Below are positions 32,765 through 44,748 of a DNA stretch of 64,000 bases, in pieces. Both the position numbers and the translations under genes were made by a program. The stretch is taken from positions 448,237,096 through 448,301,095 of the forward strand of contig JASDDO010000026.1 in the NCBI GenBank assembly GCA_030015575.1, given 5' to 3'. The notes beneath the pieces were generated by a model that was given only the letters and a program-made list of their open reading frames with translations, was not told the origin of the DNA and did no database searches. The first letter of the stretch is position 1. Every line of letters begins with the position of its first letter. Source of the DNA: Agapanthus africanus. Taxonomy: Eukaryota; Streptophyta; Magnoliopsida; Asparagales; Amaryllidaceae.

Positions 32765-34939
32765 TGTTAGTGTATATGCCCTAGAGGCCATTACTGTATC
32801 ATACTAGTTTGTATATTACTTAATGGAAGCTTGGGATATTCACCTTGTATATACAATCTTGCTCAAAATAGTAGTATGCTACTTGGTTTGTTTCTACTTC
32901 AATGTGTACATGTGTTTATTTTAGTATATCGCCTATACACATTACTGGAGCCCTTAGGATCTTTGCTTGATTACCGGCGTTGTGATGGCAGTCACACTAG
33001 TGGGGCTGGGTAATCTATAAGTACATCCTTATGCTGGTCCCTGGTCGCAGGACTATCGAGACAGGGCATCGATACTCCGGAGTAGACTAGCGCATGCGCT
33101 TCTCATCCCAGTGTGGGAGACGGTCTGTCCCACAGCCGTCGGTACGTCGTACTTGAGAGAGTATGCGGGTGCTCGTTGGGTTACGAGTACACTGGACAGG
33201 ACTCGTCGGGAACTTACTAGTTGGTATTATGCCTATCGTCAGTTATCTGTTCCCAGGTGACATGAGTACAGCTTAGTCCGCTGACTTGACACTGTCACTT
33301 CGCCTCGAGTGTGTTCCCACTGTACTTTGATTACTACCCTACCACGGCTCAAAGGAGTCGTGCAAACAGGTGGTAGTTGGGTGCAGTCCCGAACCACTTG
33401 GAGGCAGTGACGGTTAGACAGGATTCGTCTCTCCCGGTATTGGGGGTTGACATCGCGCTGTGTCTAGGAGAGCCATTACACGAGTAGTCCCTGGCCAGGG
33501 CAAACGAGATATACTGGTAGGCTTCCAGTGTTATCTCAGGGTGTTTTGGGCTTCACTCCGACACGACTTGTACCGCTATTGGGGGACTGACGTTTACCGC
33601 CCCCTAGGCTCGCCATGCGATGTATCAGACGAACAGACCGGACTGTACGGAGAATGTCACATTCAGGCTCAGTAGGAGTTCAGATGGGTTTCGCCTCGTC
33701 AGTCTTCTTGTCGGCATCTACCTGGGGACCGTTACGCACAGCTAGTGCCGCTTGCGGTCTGTGGTTAAACCCACTGCCAGCGTAGTGTCGAGTCTTTAGA
33801 GTCCCACACAGAAAGCTATTCGCCTTTAGGCAAAAGAGTAGAGGTCGCATGGTTTTGCGACAGGTCGCATGGTTTTGCGACAGGTCGCATGGTTTTGCGA
33901 CAGGGTTCGGTCACATCCGTGCACTTGTGCACGTACAGTTTCCGGACAGTTCACACTAGCGGGCTTTGTTTTAATCCAGATCCTAGTGTACCTTTTGGGA
34001 TTGGTTTTATCCAGTATGCATTCGTGTTTCTCGGAACGCGGATGCGGGTGTGTATGCACAGTTGACGGAGAGACAGAGGCAGAGGATTCTCATTAGGGTT
34101 GTTGACCGTTGACTATTGACTTTTTGCTCAACCCTAATGAGAATATGATATGTGATTAACAATTATATTATTTAAGTATTATGGTGACATGGTTGTTGAG
34201 GGATTGACTTTGTTGACTTGTTGACTTTTGTTGACTTGTTGACTTTGTTGACCGGTTGACTAGGCTTGACTAGTTGACCATCATGATAACTATAGCTATC
34301 ATTTCATGGCAAAGACTTTTGCTTGCTTGCTCTTTTGTGCAAAATGAGTGCATGAAATGATATGGCTATGGTTGCTTAAACCATCACATAATACTTGATT
34401 GATATGAGGTGTTATGATTGTTTTGGATTATGAGAGCCAAATGAGAATAGTCTTCTCTCATTCTATCATGCTCATTCTCTCTCTTGTTCTTGAGCTCTCA
34501 TCTCCTCCTCTTGCTCTCCCTCTCTTGACTCTATGGTTCACTTGTCTCATGAGTTGAGAACCAAGAACCATAGATAAAATCCCATACAAACTCTTCTCTA
34601 CTCACTCTAGTTCACAAGGTTTAGCAAACCGAGTGAACTAGTTTCTTCAAAGTTCGAAGAAGGAGCCAAAGGTTGAAGCTTTCAGGTGGATCTATCTTCG
34701 GCGCAAGGAGACGACGGGGAGAAGCCGATTCGGACGACCATCGAAGCTTGAAGACGAAGGAGTTCGAGAAAAAGAAAGGTATAACCCCCTAACCGAGTAG
34801 TTAGCAACTCGTAGTTAGGTTGTTAGTTAGATGTTTAACAAAGATCCGGTTTTGTGTCCATATTACCACCTCTAAGAAAATTGTTTTTCACCAAATTCCG
34901 CATGCCCGAAAGTACCGGGAGAGGTAGCATAGACTTACA
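32765..34939 (+). repeat. 3' LTR of A
   Basis: A 2175-bp LTR ending AGCATAGACTTACA before AGAGC. Three 20-bp hairpin units (33842-33901) against two in the 5' LTR. Donor-like AAAG/GTATAA at 34779. Confidence 0.95.
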
Positions 34940-34944
34940 AGAGC

Positions 34945-36421
34945 CATTACACAAAGCCCTCGGACGGGGCAGGATATTTACTGGTAGGTATTCCAGTAGT
35001 ATCTCAGGGTGTTCTGGGCTACACTCCGACACGACTTGTACCGCTTTTGGGGGTCTGACTTTTACCAACCCCCTAGGCCCGCATGCGATGCTCATAGACG
35101 AAAGGACCGGACTGTACGGATATTGTCACTGACAGGCTCAGTAGGGTGTCAGGATGAGTTCACTCATCAACGTCCCTTTTGGTCAATACCTGGTAGCTCG
35201 TTACGTATTGGCTTATACCTCTGACGTGCTAGTGGTTAAATCCACAACCAAGGTGTTGACGAGTCTTTAGAGTCCAACACATACAGTTGCTCAAGTTTTC
35301 GGGCGAAACGCTGTAGAGGCCGTATGGAGATATGGCAGGGTTCGATCAGATACGTGCGGTATTGCACGGATCAGGATCGGACGGATAATACTAGTCGGCT
35401 TTGGTTTAAGCCGGATCCTAGTATAGTACAGTGTAGATTTTGTCTCATTGCATTTGTATTCGGTCGGAATACAAATGCGGGTGTGTATACACAGTAGCGG
35501 GGTTTTCCTGTAATTTATTACGGGACCAGTTTTTTGGAGTAGCCAGTTTGCTTTCCGTTTCGGCCATATTTCTTTGTATCTTTCATTGGCCGAAGATTGG
35601 TGGAGGAGGGCTTATTTGCATTTGTGCAAATAAGCATTTGTGGAAGGTGTTCTTTGCATGCTTTTGTGTCATGATGGTTTCATGATGGAGCCCTATCCAT
35701 TGACCTTCCATGGTTCATGATTGCTTGACTTTTTATAGCAATCATGGTTGTTGATTTGTTGGTGGAGTGTGGATTTGTTAGTGATCATTGCTTGACTTTG
35801 GAGTCATCATGATTTCGATGATGGTTGAATATGATAACCATTTCCTTTCACTTGCTTATTGGTGTGGCTATCCATTTTCACTCCCTCACTCTCTCTCATT
35901 CTTCCCTCTCCAATATGCATGGCCGGCCAAGCTCCTTGGGGGCTGTCCAAAATTCTAGAGGTGGGGTTTTTGTGCTTTTGCTTTGATAAAAATCCCACAA
36001 GATCAATCTCCATTAGCTTGTATCAACCCTCCACCAAAAGGCAACCTCCATGAACACCAAAATGAGATATGAGCACTACACGCATTCTACAGCAAATCTT
36101 GGGCATGTCGACTCGCCAGCTTCATGCCCGAGTTACCTCGGTATAGAAGTGGGTGCTCGTAAAAGAAGCCGGCGACGTGGTGCCCTTCCGGCGACGAGGT
36201 GGAGACCGGAGATTCCGCGGGAGATCGGGACGATGACGAGAAGACCGGAGGACTCGGATCACTCGGTATATCTCTCTTCCCCATCTTGTAGTTAGCTAGA
36301 ACTAGTTAATGGCCCGATCCGGGTTTTAGTGCACGGTGGTGCCCGTCAAGAAAATTAAAGTTAACCATCGCTTCCGCATTTGGCCTCGGGATGGAGGCCG
36401 GGGCGCCGCCTTGCACTTACA
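34945..36421 (+). repeat. 5' LTR of B, piece 2
   Basis: Continues with CATTACACAAAGCCCTCGG and ends TTGCACTTACA. Stem-loops: GCCGTA/TATGGC (35319-35336), GCATTTGTATTC/GAATACAAATGC (35450-35478, 12 bp perfect), CCTGTAAT/ATTACGGG (35507-35524), CTTATTTGCA/TGCAAATAAG (about 35608-35631). Donor-like CTCG/GTATAT at 36266. The Arg-rich and Cys-rich frames here recur in the 3' LTR only because LTRs are copies. Confidence 0.92.
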
Positions 36422-38717
36422 GTGGTATCAGAGCCTCGCCATTAACATAGTCTAGCTTTGTCTAATGTGTTTTACATTTCCGATCAAACAATTTTCCAAA
36501 AACCGTATTTTTCTTCACATCAGTTTCTGTCGAAATCTTTTGAAGTCCAAAAATTTTTCCGGTTGTTTCAGAATGATGTGTAGGACATTCTAAGAGTTCT
36601 GTGAAAATTTGGGCTCGTGAACAGTCCAAACCACCGCGGAACCGCGGCCAAACCCATGCTTGGGCCGCGGTTCCGCCGCTACTTGAACTGTTCAGTCCCC
36701 CAAAACTTTACAGAATGCTTCTGGGTTAAAAATAGGGGTTTTGGAATATTAATTTTGGGCCCAGAATTTCTTGATGTGCTACAGTAGTACTTGGGGCCCA
36801 CTTGTTAAAAATTTGATCGATCGGATATTTTAAACACATTATTTCACAGTATTTACATTATATCTGCGACCGTGAATGTCACTGGATCGGTAAATCCTGT
36901 CTAACTGCTATAGCCCGGTTAGACGGATTTGCGAACGTGACTTTCACGTTGATGTTCTGTGTATTGCTGTGATGTTGCGGATTGGTCGTGGGGGATAGCC
37001 TGGTTGCAGTGGTAGTACAGTTTTGTTGTATTATGTACATTTGATATTGCGGGGCGAGCGTCCGACATGTGGACTGCCTGTTTGTATTATTATTTTGGGG
37101 CACGACCAGGTTGCGGTCGATGTACCCGTTGTATGTATATTTTACTTTATGTACTAGGATTACCCCAAGGTGGGGTGCACAGATAGCCAGATTCTATAGG
37201 GCAACAAGCCCGCATCTCATGGTATTGAGACGGAGGGGGCTTTACTCTAGAATTGGCTGGCTATTCGCCGCACTCGTAGGGGGTACAGGTTGACCCAGGA
37301 GGGGTGCCCAAGTTACCGGATTCCGTGAAGTGCCGGGTGGTCCATTCACGTCGCTGAAGGGGGCTGCCTCGCTTCAGGTTTTGGCGGGTAACTTGCCACG
37401 CCCGTAGGGGTCTAGGATTTCATTGCACAGGCTATCCACACGACCAGGGGAACGTCGGGTTTCAGTAGTGGCTCTGTGAAACCCGGGGATCCCAGATATC
37501 TGTATTGTTCTGTGATGCTGTAAATTCCTGTGATGTTGCATTTTATCACGCCTTGAGCGAAATATAATATATTGGTATATTTATTAGTAGATGTTGTATA
37601 TGTTTTGCATCCGCGCTAGTCCAGTCCCCGCTCTGTCGTTAGTTAGCTAACCTAACGGGTAATGACGGGACCCAGTGGAGAATGCGGATGGCATATACGT
37701 ACATCAGTATATTTTCGTTCTTTGTGGTGTGATCAATTGATGGGACTGCGTTGATTCGGATCAATGCAAGTTAAAAACAAACCTAATCTGATGTTGTTGG
37801 AACACTTTTCAAAAAGCTGTTATTGCAAGGACGTTCTCTTTTGTTTTGCATCGTGGTATTCAGTTGGAATATCCTGCTCCTCAGTCGACGAGGCAAGGGC
37901 CGAAATCCCTTCACCGGGAGTGACCCCTTGGACAAAAGTTTGCGTCAGGGCAATGACTTCACTATAGCCGATTACTTTTGCTTTGCATCGTAGTATCCAG
38001 TTGGAATATCCTGCACCTCATTCTACGGGGAAAGAGCCGAGATCCCTTCACCGGGAGTGACCTCTTTAGCGAAGGTTTTCGTCACTATATTTTTAAAAGC
38101 TATCCGGTTCCTTCAACGATATCAAGTTCATTACGATAAAGGTTTTCGCCAGAAACCATTCGTAGCCCTCCATCATTTCAGTTAAATATTCGGTAGTATT
38201 CAAGCTATGTATTTTGACCTCACGCCAAGGCATAGTGTTTGGTAGCTGCCGGGTATTTATCTGTTGCATAGATAGATGCGTTGGTTTGGGATAGTCGTAC
38301 TACTATTTTGGCCTACGTCAAGGGTATGTACGGGTGGGTTCAAATTAACCTGGACAATGATGGGTAGAACTTGACATGTGACTTATGATATTTTGACCTC
38401 ACGCCAAGGTCATAAGAGCATGGGGCAAAAATCACATTGGGAGTTTCAAAAGAACTGAAACTTGCCAGATATGCGCATACCTTCTGGAGTGTGACACCGT
38501 GAGCGGATTCCGTTACGTTATCATGCGATGATAGTTGGATCCCGATTCCCACTGATGAGTTGGTTTACTCCTCGGGTGATCCCGACTAATTCTTCTTTCA
38601 GGTTTGGAGGAGAATTTGACGGTACAGTGGGAGGTTTCCAGATTAGATAAATTGGTAACTATTCTGATCTAGGTTAGAGTGCACGCTGAGTGTTTCTTTT
38701 CTCTCTCTCTTCGGCAG
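36422..38717 (+). other. Untranslated leader of B
   Basis: Primer site TGGTATCAGAGCC at 36423-36435; long stem-loop 36619-36693; stem CAAGTTACC/GGTAACTTG (37309-37317, 37387-37395); conserved 85-nt block 37611-37696; a tandemly repeated segment (about 37840-37940 and 37975-38075, sharing GTTGGAATATCCTGC and CCCTTCACCGGGAGTGACC); acceptor-like CT tract ending CAG at 38715-38717. No gene. Confidence 0.82.
36619..36693 (+). other. Long GC-rich stem-loop in the leader of B
   Basis: GCGGAACCGCGGCC (36636-36649) pairs perfectly with 36663-36676. Outside it GAACAGT pairs with ACTGTTC (36619-36625 with about 36687-36693). It lies about 185 nt behind the primer site. Confidence 0.72.
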
Positions 38718-41700
38718 CGACCATTGACCCGACCCTAAGACTATGACTCAGTGACCAAAATTAACCGAACCTTCTTAAACACCGGCTTTTGGATTGTCAG
38801 AGTTGCAAACCTCATTGCCACTCCTACTTTTACCCTTTTCTCCAGGACCCCCCGTGTTATTACGAATGTCCACTTCCATTGGACAAAACCATCGTATGGT
38901 TATATACGAACTCGTAGGGATTTATTCGAGGATGGTTTCCGGTTCTGGAGAAAACGAATAGGACTATTCAGTTGTCTTTTCCTTTTACCTTCTCTCGCAG
39001 ATTGCGAGTACTCCTTGGTTTAGGAGATAGTATACCTATTATGCAAATTGGATAGTCTTCTTCCAAACCTTAGGCTGGTGCCGACCGGTAGGGAATGAAG
39101 AAAACCAATTAGCATAATGATGGTGTGCAGAAGGTATTAAGTAAAGACAAAGAAAGGGATTAGTAAGATGGCAAAGTAAATTGCGACTGATATTCACGAC
39201 CAAACCAAGTATTTCATTACCATCCCACTTCACCTTTGTATTTCTCCAGGACACTCCGTATCACTATGAAGATCCACAGTTTATTGGATATTCCATCGTA
39301 TGGTTATATACGAACTCGAAAGGAACTTGTTCCAGTTCGGGGATGGATTCTGGTTCGGGAGAAATAGGAATAAGGTTTATTCGGTTGTCTTTTATCCTCA
39401 CCTTCTCTCGCATTGCGAGTGCTCCTAGGATTAGGACAGTACACCCATTATGCTTATTAGATAGTCTTCTTCCAAACCATAGGCTGGTGCCGAATGGTAG
39501 GGAAGGAAGAAAACCATTTGGCCTAAAGGGGTGTGCAGAAAGTAATGACTAAAGACATATGAAGGGATTTGGAGAGGTGGCAAAGAATTACACGGTTACA
39601 GTTGTGAATCTGGAAGAGGCATTACTAGGAATACCGGGATACCCCATCGAAACATTTCAATGTTTCAGCTTCGCTGTGTACTGTTAAAGGAAAACTGATT
39701 TCCCAGTTAGATACTTGCTCCAGGGTATGTATTTGCCAGGTATGATTCTCACATCTGTATGGTTTTACAGATGATGAATGGGAGTAAGTTATTGGGAATT
39801 GGGTGATCATCCTCATTATATCGGGATTCGTTGTAATCGGTGATATTTTAGGAAGTCACCAGGGTTGTTTGCCAGTCGGCAAGTATTTGGTTTTGAATAT
39901 CCGCTGTTATGCACCAATTTCAAATCGATACATCTGTACGTCTATTTTTATAGAGTGAGATACATCTTTTTGAAATTATGTCGATGACATTTACCTATAT
40001 CAGTGGATGGTTAGGTAAGGAGCATTAAACAGCGGTGTAATTCTTCTTAACCATAAGTACAGTTTTCAACCTACGACACGCAGTGAATGAGTTGTCAGAC
40101 TCAAGGGACTTATACAGAGTATTGTATGTTGTCCAGGGTCCATCAGGAGAGAGGGGTTGGTTCTCGTACTATATTCGGTTTACTTATGACTTCTCTAGTT
40201 TTTAGACAGGTGTTTCGTGGAAACACAGGGTCCGAATTTTGAGAAGTTATAGGTATTTGAATAAAGTAGAGAACCAAGTGTTGCAAGTATCGGGATTCTT
40301 CAAGTTGATCGAAGATGTAGATACTTGAGTATGATATTCAGTTGATAGTAATGATTTAAGAGAACTTGCTTCTCTTTCAGGTTACTCATAATTGGAAGCA
40401 TTCCTAAGTTGAGTAACGCTGATTGGCCTCTTTCCATTTAGTTGACATGCACTGGAGATAGCTGCATGATTTGAATCTGGTTCAATTAAATCAGTGCCTC
40501 TGGTTCTATATCGGATATAGAACAGTTCATATCTTAACGATGTTAAGGTACGGGGAGTTGTCCGGCTTATGATTAAAACCAGACACTGGACAACTCAAGG
40601 CACGTTTCTGTAATGGCTGTTTGTGGGTTGACCCAGGCTATGATGAGGGTTGACTTTCTACCATCTGGAAGATCAATAGAGATATTGTTCTAGACTCACC
40701 ATAGTTTTATTAAAAATGGATTTTTTCTGAAAACTGTAGTGGGAGTATGGTAGAACTGGAAGAGATTCAAGAACCGCAAACGATTACTAAAGATTTGATA
40801 GGAACCTAAAGATTCAATCTGGTTTGACATTCCATTGGCCACTCCGCAGATAAAGTGGGTAACCTCAGGCACCCGAGAGGTACCTCGGTATGCTCAAGGA
40901 CGGTGGCAGGGAGGTTCTTGTTTACCCAGACTTGCCATTGCTGTTGTTCCAGACTGTGAGACCCGGCGGGAGGATAAGTATAGCGTCGTTCTAAACTAGC
41001 TTTAGAAGTGTACGTGTATATGACTCTGCCAGAGGGTTGTCGTAGTTAGTGGGAGCAGCGAAAGCATTGGTGGACAGGTGGCTTATGTCTATTTATAGAC
41101 TAAAGCAGATGTAGCGGAGATAGATCATCTATTTCTGACATGTCAGTCATAGGTTTGACTTCATCAGAATAAGGGATGGATCTGTTGAGAAGGTAGTAAG
41201 GTGTGATGTCCTGGTATTTGGATGACATACACAGAGTAGGAAGTGATATTCCTATACTACAATCGGTTATACTTTGGTCGTCACACAGTGGTTTCTCCAC
41301 AAAGGAAATGGATTTTATATCTGACATACTGGTTACTAGATCTATGGTTTTAGATCTAGATTTGGGTGGTTTCCCAATTAAGGGTACTTAGACAGCATTC
41401 TAAGAGTATTTAGAATGGACGACTCCTGGCACGGTAGTGTACCTGCAGGTGATGGAGTCACCCTCTCTAAAGGTGTCTTACAGACTAAAGGGGAGAGGGA
41501 TGTGCATGATTGGAAGATCACTTGCTCAGGCAATTGAGTCAATCATGAGATGTCAAGTACCATACCAGATGTTGTTCTTGCACTAGATGCAATAAGTTGA
41601 CATTGATCCTATCCTAGAGAAACAGTCGGAAGCAGTTTTAGAACATAAGTGGATGTTCTAGGGATATGATAACGACAGCCTCATTCGGGAGACAGTTATC

Positions 41701-42136
41701 ATTCCAGGCTTCCAAGGTGACCTGGACGACAAGGAGGTTGTCAGAGTTATAGATTTTCCTTCTGATGAGGGGCAGTATTTTGGACAGGTGGTCCAAGGCA
41801 ATACTGAGGGAGGCATGGCGCAGGATACTGATTAAGTTCAGTTGACGATACAGTCTAAGAAGTTTGGATTTGGAGTTCATTTATGAGCTAGGTCCCATCA
41901 GACATCCAGACACATTCTAAGACAGGTATTGCTCATTTCGGGAGATGGTTTTCTCCGCGAACTTGAGATATAGAGAGACATAGAAAGAAACATCATAGCG
42001 GATCCACTCGATGAGGCTATTCCTCGAACGCAATAGTTTCGCAACGAGCTTTGTGAGACTGACTAGTAGAGGAGTTGAGTGTTCGGTATCACACGGGCTA
42101 TGAGTATGCGACATCGCAATAATTAGCCTTGAGTGC
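38718..42136 (+). pseudogene. Decayed copia interior of B
   Basis: There is no open frame of gene size. A block containing CCATCGTATGGTTATATACG occurs twice in tandem about 404 bp apart (38889 and 39293). Faint but colinear copia pol traces follow: integrase (about 40200-40330), the linker GTAGAACTGGAAGAGATTC (about 40750), RT active-site region (about 41210-41265) and RNaseH (about 41400-42050). Shared with H almost throughout. Dead many times over. Confidence 0.8.
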
Positions 42137-42146
42137 AAGTGGGAGA
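42137..42146 (+). other. Polypurine tract of B
   Basis: AAGTGGGAGA just before the 3' LTR. Confidence 0.85.
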
Positions 42147-42147
42147 T

Positions 42148-44333
42148 TTTTGGAGATAGTGCCCTCAGAGTCAATTATTGGATCACAGGCACGTGATTGC
42201 AATGATTGATGGAGGACCTATCCCGGTAGGACAGTCTTACTCGAGATGATAGTATGCTATCTGGTTTATCTTTATCATCGTGTACTGCTTTAGGTGACCT
42301 GACATGTCGCTATTACACGTTGATAGAGCCCCTAGGATTCTTTCTTGACCACAAGCAGCATGAGGGCGATCATATAAGTGGGAGCTGGTAGTCTATAAGC
42401 ACATCCTTAAAAGGTCCCTAGTCGTGGGAGTTTCGAGACAGGGCATCGATACTCCAGAGTAGACTAGTGTATACAGTCGAGACCCCGACGAGGGGCGGTG
42501 GCCGGTCTCACAAGCCATTGGTGTCAGTTGGATCACCTAAGATGTATACAGGTGCTCATTGGGTTATGAGTACAGCAGTCATGACTCGCCGGGAACCTGC
42601 TAGTTGGTATTATACATATCGTCAGATAGCAGTTCCCTGGTGACATGTGTACAGGTTAGTTCATCGACCTGAGGATCGTCATTTGTCTCGTGTGAGTTCC
42701 CATTGTACTTTGATTACTACCCTACCACGCTCAAAGGAGACGTGCAAACAGGTTTTAGTTGGGTACAGTCCCGAGCCACATGGAGGCAGTGAGCGGATCT
42801 TCAAGGGTTCGTCTCTCCCGGTATTGGGGGTGAGGTCGCGATGTGTCTAGGAGAGCCATTACACAAAGCCCTCGGCCGAAGCAGGAGATTTACTGGTAGG
42901 TATTCCAGTAGTATCTCAGGGTGTTCTGGGCTACACTCCGACACGACTTGTACCGCTTTTGGGGGTCTGACTTTTACCAACCTCCTAGGCCCGCCATGCG
43001 ATGTTCATAGACGAATGGACCGGACTGTACGGATACTGTCACTGACAGGCTCAGTAGGGTGTCAGGATGAGTTCACTCATCGACGTCCTTTTTGGTGAAT
43101 ACCTGGTAGCCCGTTCCGTATTGGCTTATACCTCTGACGTGCTAGTGGTTAATCCACAACTAAGGTGTTGACGAGTCTTTAGAGTCCCCCACATACAGTT
43201 GCTCAAGTTTTCGGGCGAAACGCTGTAGAGGCCGTATGGAGATATGGCAGGGTTCGATCAGATACGTGCGGTATTACACGGATCAGGATCGGACGGATAA
43301 TACTAGCCGGCTTTGGTTTAAGCCGGATCCTAGTATAGTACAGTGTAGATTTTGTCTCATTGCATTTGTAGTCGGTCGGAATACAAATGCGGGTGTGTAT
43401 ACACAGTATCGGGGTTTTCCTGTAATTTATTACGGGACCAGTTTTTTGGAGTTGCCAGTTTGCTTTCCGTTTCGGCGATATTTCTTTGTATCTTTCATTG
43501 GCCGAAGATTGGTGGAGGAGGGCTTATTTGCATTTGTGCAAATAAGCATTTGTGGAAGGTGTTCTTTGCATACTTTTGTGTCATGATGGTTTCATGATGG
43601 AGCCCCATCTTTTGACCTTCCATGGTTCATGATTGCTTGACTTTTTGTAGCAATCATGGTTGTTGATTTGTTGGTGGAGTGTGGATTTGTTAGTGATCAT
43701 TGCTTGACTTTGGAGTCATCATGCTTTTGAAGATGGTTGAATATGATAACCATTTCCTTTCACTTGCTTATGGGTGTGGCTATCCTTTTTCACTCTCTCA
43801 CTCTCTCTCATTCTTCCCTCTCCAATATGCATGGCCGGCCAAGCTCCTTGGGGGCGGTCCAAAATTCTAGAGGTTGGGTTTTTGTGCTTTTGCTTTGATA
43901 AAAATACCACAAAATCAATCTCCATTAGCTTGTATCAACCCTCCACCAAAAGGCAACCTCCATGAACCCCAAAATGAGACATGAGCACTACACGCATTCT
44001 ACAGCAAATCTTGGGCACGTCGACTCGCCAGCTTCGTGCCCGAGTTGCCTCGGTATAGAGGTGGGAGCCCGTAAAAGAAGCCGGCGACGTGGTGCCCTTC
44101 CGGCGACGAGGTGGAGACCGGAGATTCCGCGGGAGATCGGGACGACGACGAGAAGACCGAAGGACTCGGATCACTCGGTATATCTCTCTTCCCCATCTTG
44201 TAGTTAGCTAGAACTAGTTAATGGCCCGATCCGGGTTTTAGTGCGCGGTGGTGCCGGTCAAGAAAATTAAAGTTAACCATCGCTTCCGCATTTGGCCTCG
44301 GGATGGAGGCCGGGGCGCCGCCGTGCACTTACA
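42148..44333 (+). repeat. 3' LTR of B
   Basis: A 2186-bp uninterrupted copy, ending GTGCACTTACA before the GGGCG duplication. It shows what the 5' LTR looked like before A entered: GAGAGCCATTACAC at about 42851 is the empty insertion site. Confidence 0.92.
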
Positions 44334-44338
44334 GGGCG

Positions 44339-44737
44339 GTCTGTTGGAAGAGTTACAAACAGGAGACCGTTGCAGACTCAACGATGGAAGTAGAGTACAT
44401 AGCTGCTTGCGATGCCGCAAAAGAAGCAGTCTGGATGAAAAAGTTCCTCACAAAACTTCAGGTGGTTCCTACCAGTGTTGGTCCAATACCCCTGTATTGT
44501 GACAACAACGGCGCCATAGCTTTAGCGAAGGAACCCAGGTCCCATCAGAAGTCCAGACACATCTTAAGGCGGTATCACCTGATCAGGGAGATCATAGATC
44601 GTCGGGAGATCAAGGTGAAGAGAGTAAAGACGGAGGATAACATTGCTGATCCATTCACAAAGGCCATTCCTCAGACGCAGTTCGAGAGGCTATTCGAGAT
44701 GATAGGTCTACGATATGCCAGCTCATGGCCCTAGTGC
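44339..44737 (+). pseudogene. RNaseH end of C
   Basis: Continues the RNaseH after B: SYKQETVADSTMEVEYIAA, then PLYCDNNGAIALAKEP, and the tail DPFTKAIPQTQFERLFEM, closing shortly before the polypurine tract. It matches A at 32362-32750. The open frame here is only the 3' end of the element. Confidence 0.88.
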
Positions 44738-44747
44738 AAGTGGGAGA
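44738..44747 (+). other. Polypurine tract of C
   Basis: AAGTGGGAGA one base before the 3' LTR. Confidence 0.85.
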
Positions 44748-44748
44748 T

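Larger units (their letters stand above)
24541..34939 (+). mobile_element. Element A: nearly whole, young Angela-like Ty1/copia
   Basis: A 10.4-kb element with LTRs of 2162 bp (24541-26702) and 2175 bp (32765-34939), primer site (26704-26716), leader, gag, protease, integrase, RT, RNaseH, polypurine tract (32754-32763) and a perfect AGAGC duplication (24536-24540, 34940-34944). It sits in the 5' LTR of B. All domains of the family are present in the expected order; about four breaks interrupt the coding region, so it looks close to whole but is not intact. LTRs differ at about 11 of the first 530 bases by eye, about 2 percent, so well under 1 million years at 1.3e-8 per site per year. By nesting and by LTR divergence it is among the youngest insertions. 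Confidence 0.95.
23833..44333 (+). mobile_element. Element B: non-autonomous-looking Angela-type element, split by A
   Basis: The 5' LTR lies in two pieces around A (23833-24540, 34945-36421; 2185 bp together), the interior at 36422-42147 and the 3' LTR (2186 bp) at 42148-44333. The perfect duplication GGGCG (23828-23832, 44334-44338) places it in the RNaseH of C. LTRs, primer site and polypurine tract are good, but the interior has no long open frame and dozens of breaks. H has the same interior, so both appear to descend from an already decayed source moved by proteins of relatives. LTRs differ at about 8 of the first 265 bases by eye, about 3 percent. Confidence 0.92.

Noticed and set aside
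35440-35685. Cys-rich frame recurring at 43352-43597 as a conserved small gene
   Set aside because: The two places are the two LTRs of B, so similarity comes from LTR copying. The same holds for the Arg-rich frames at 36050-36295 and 43935-44207.
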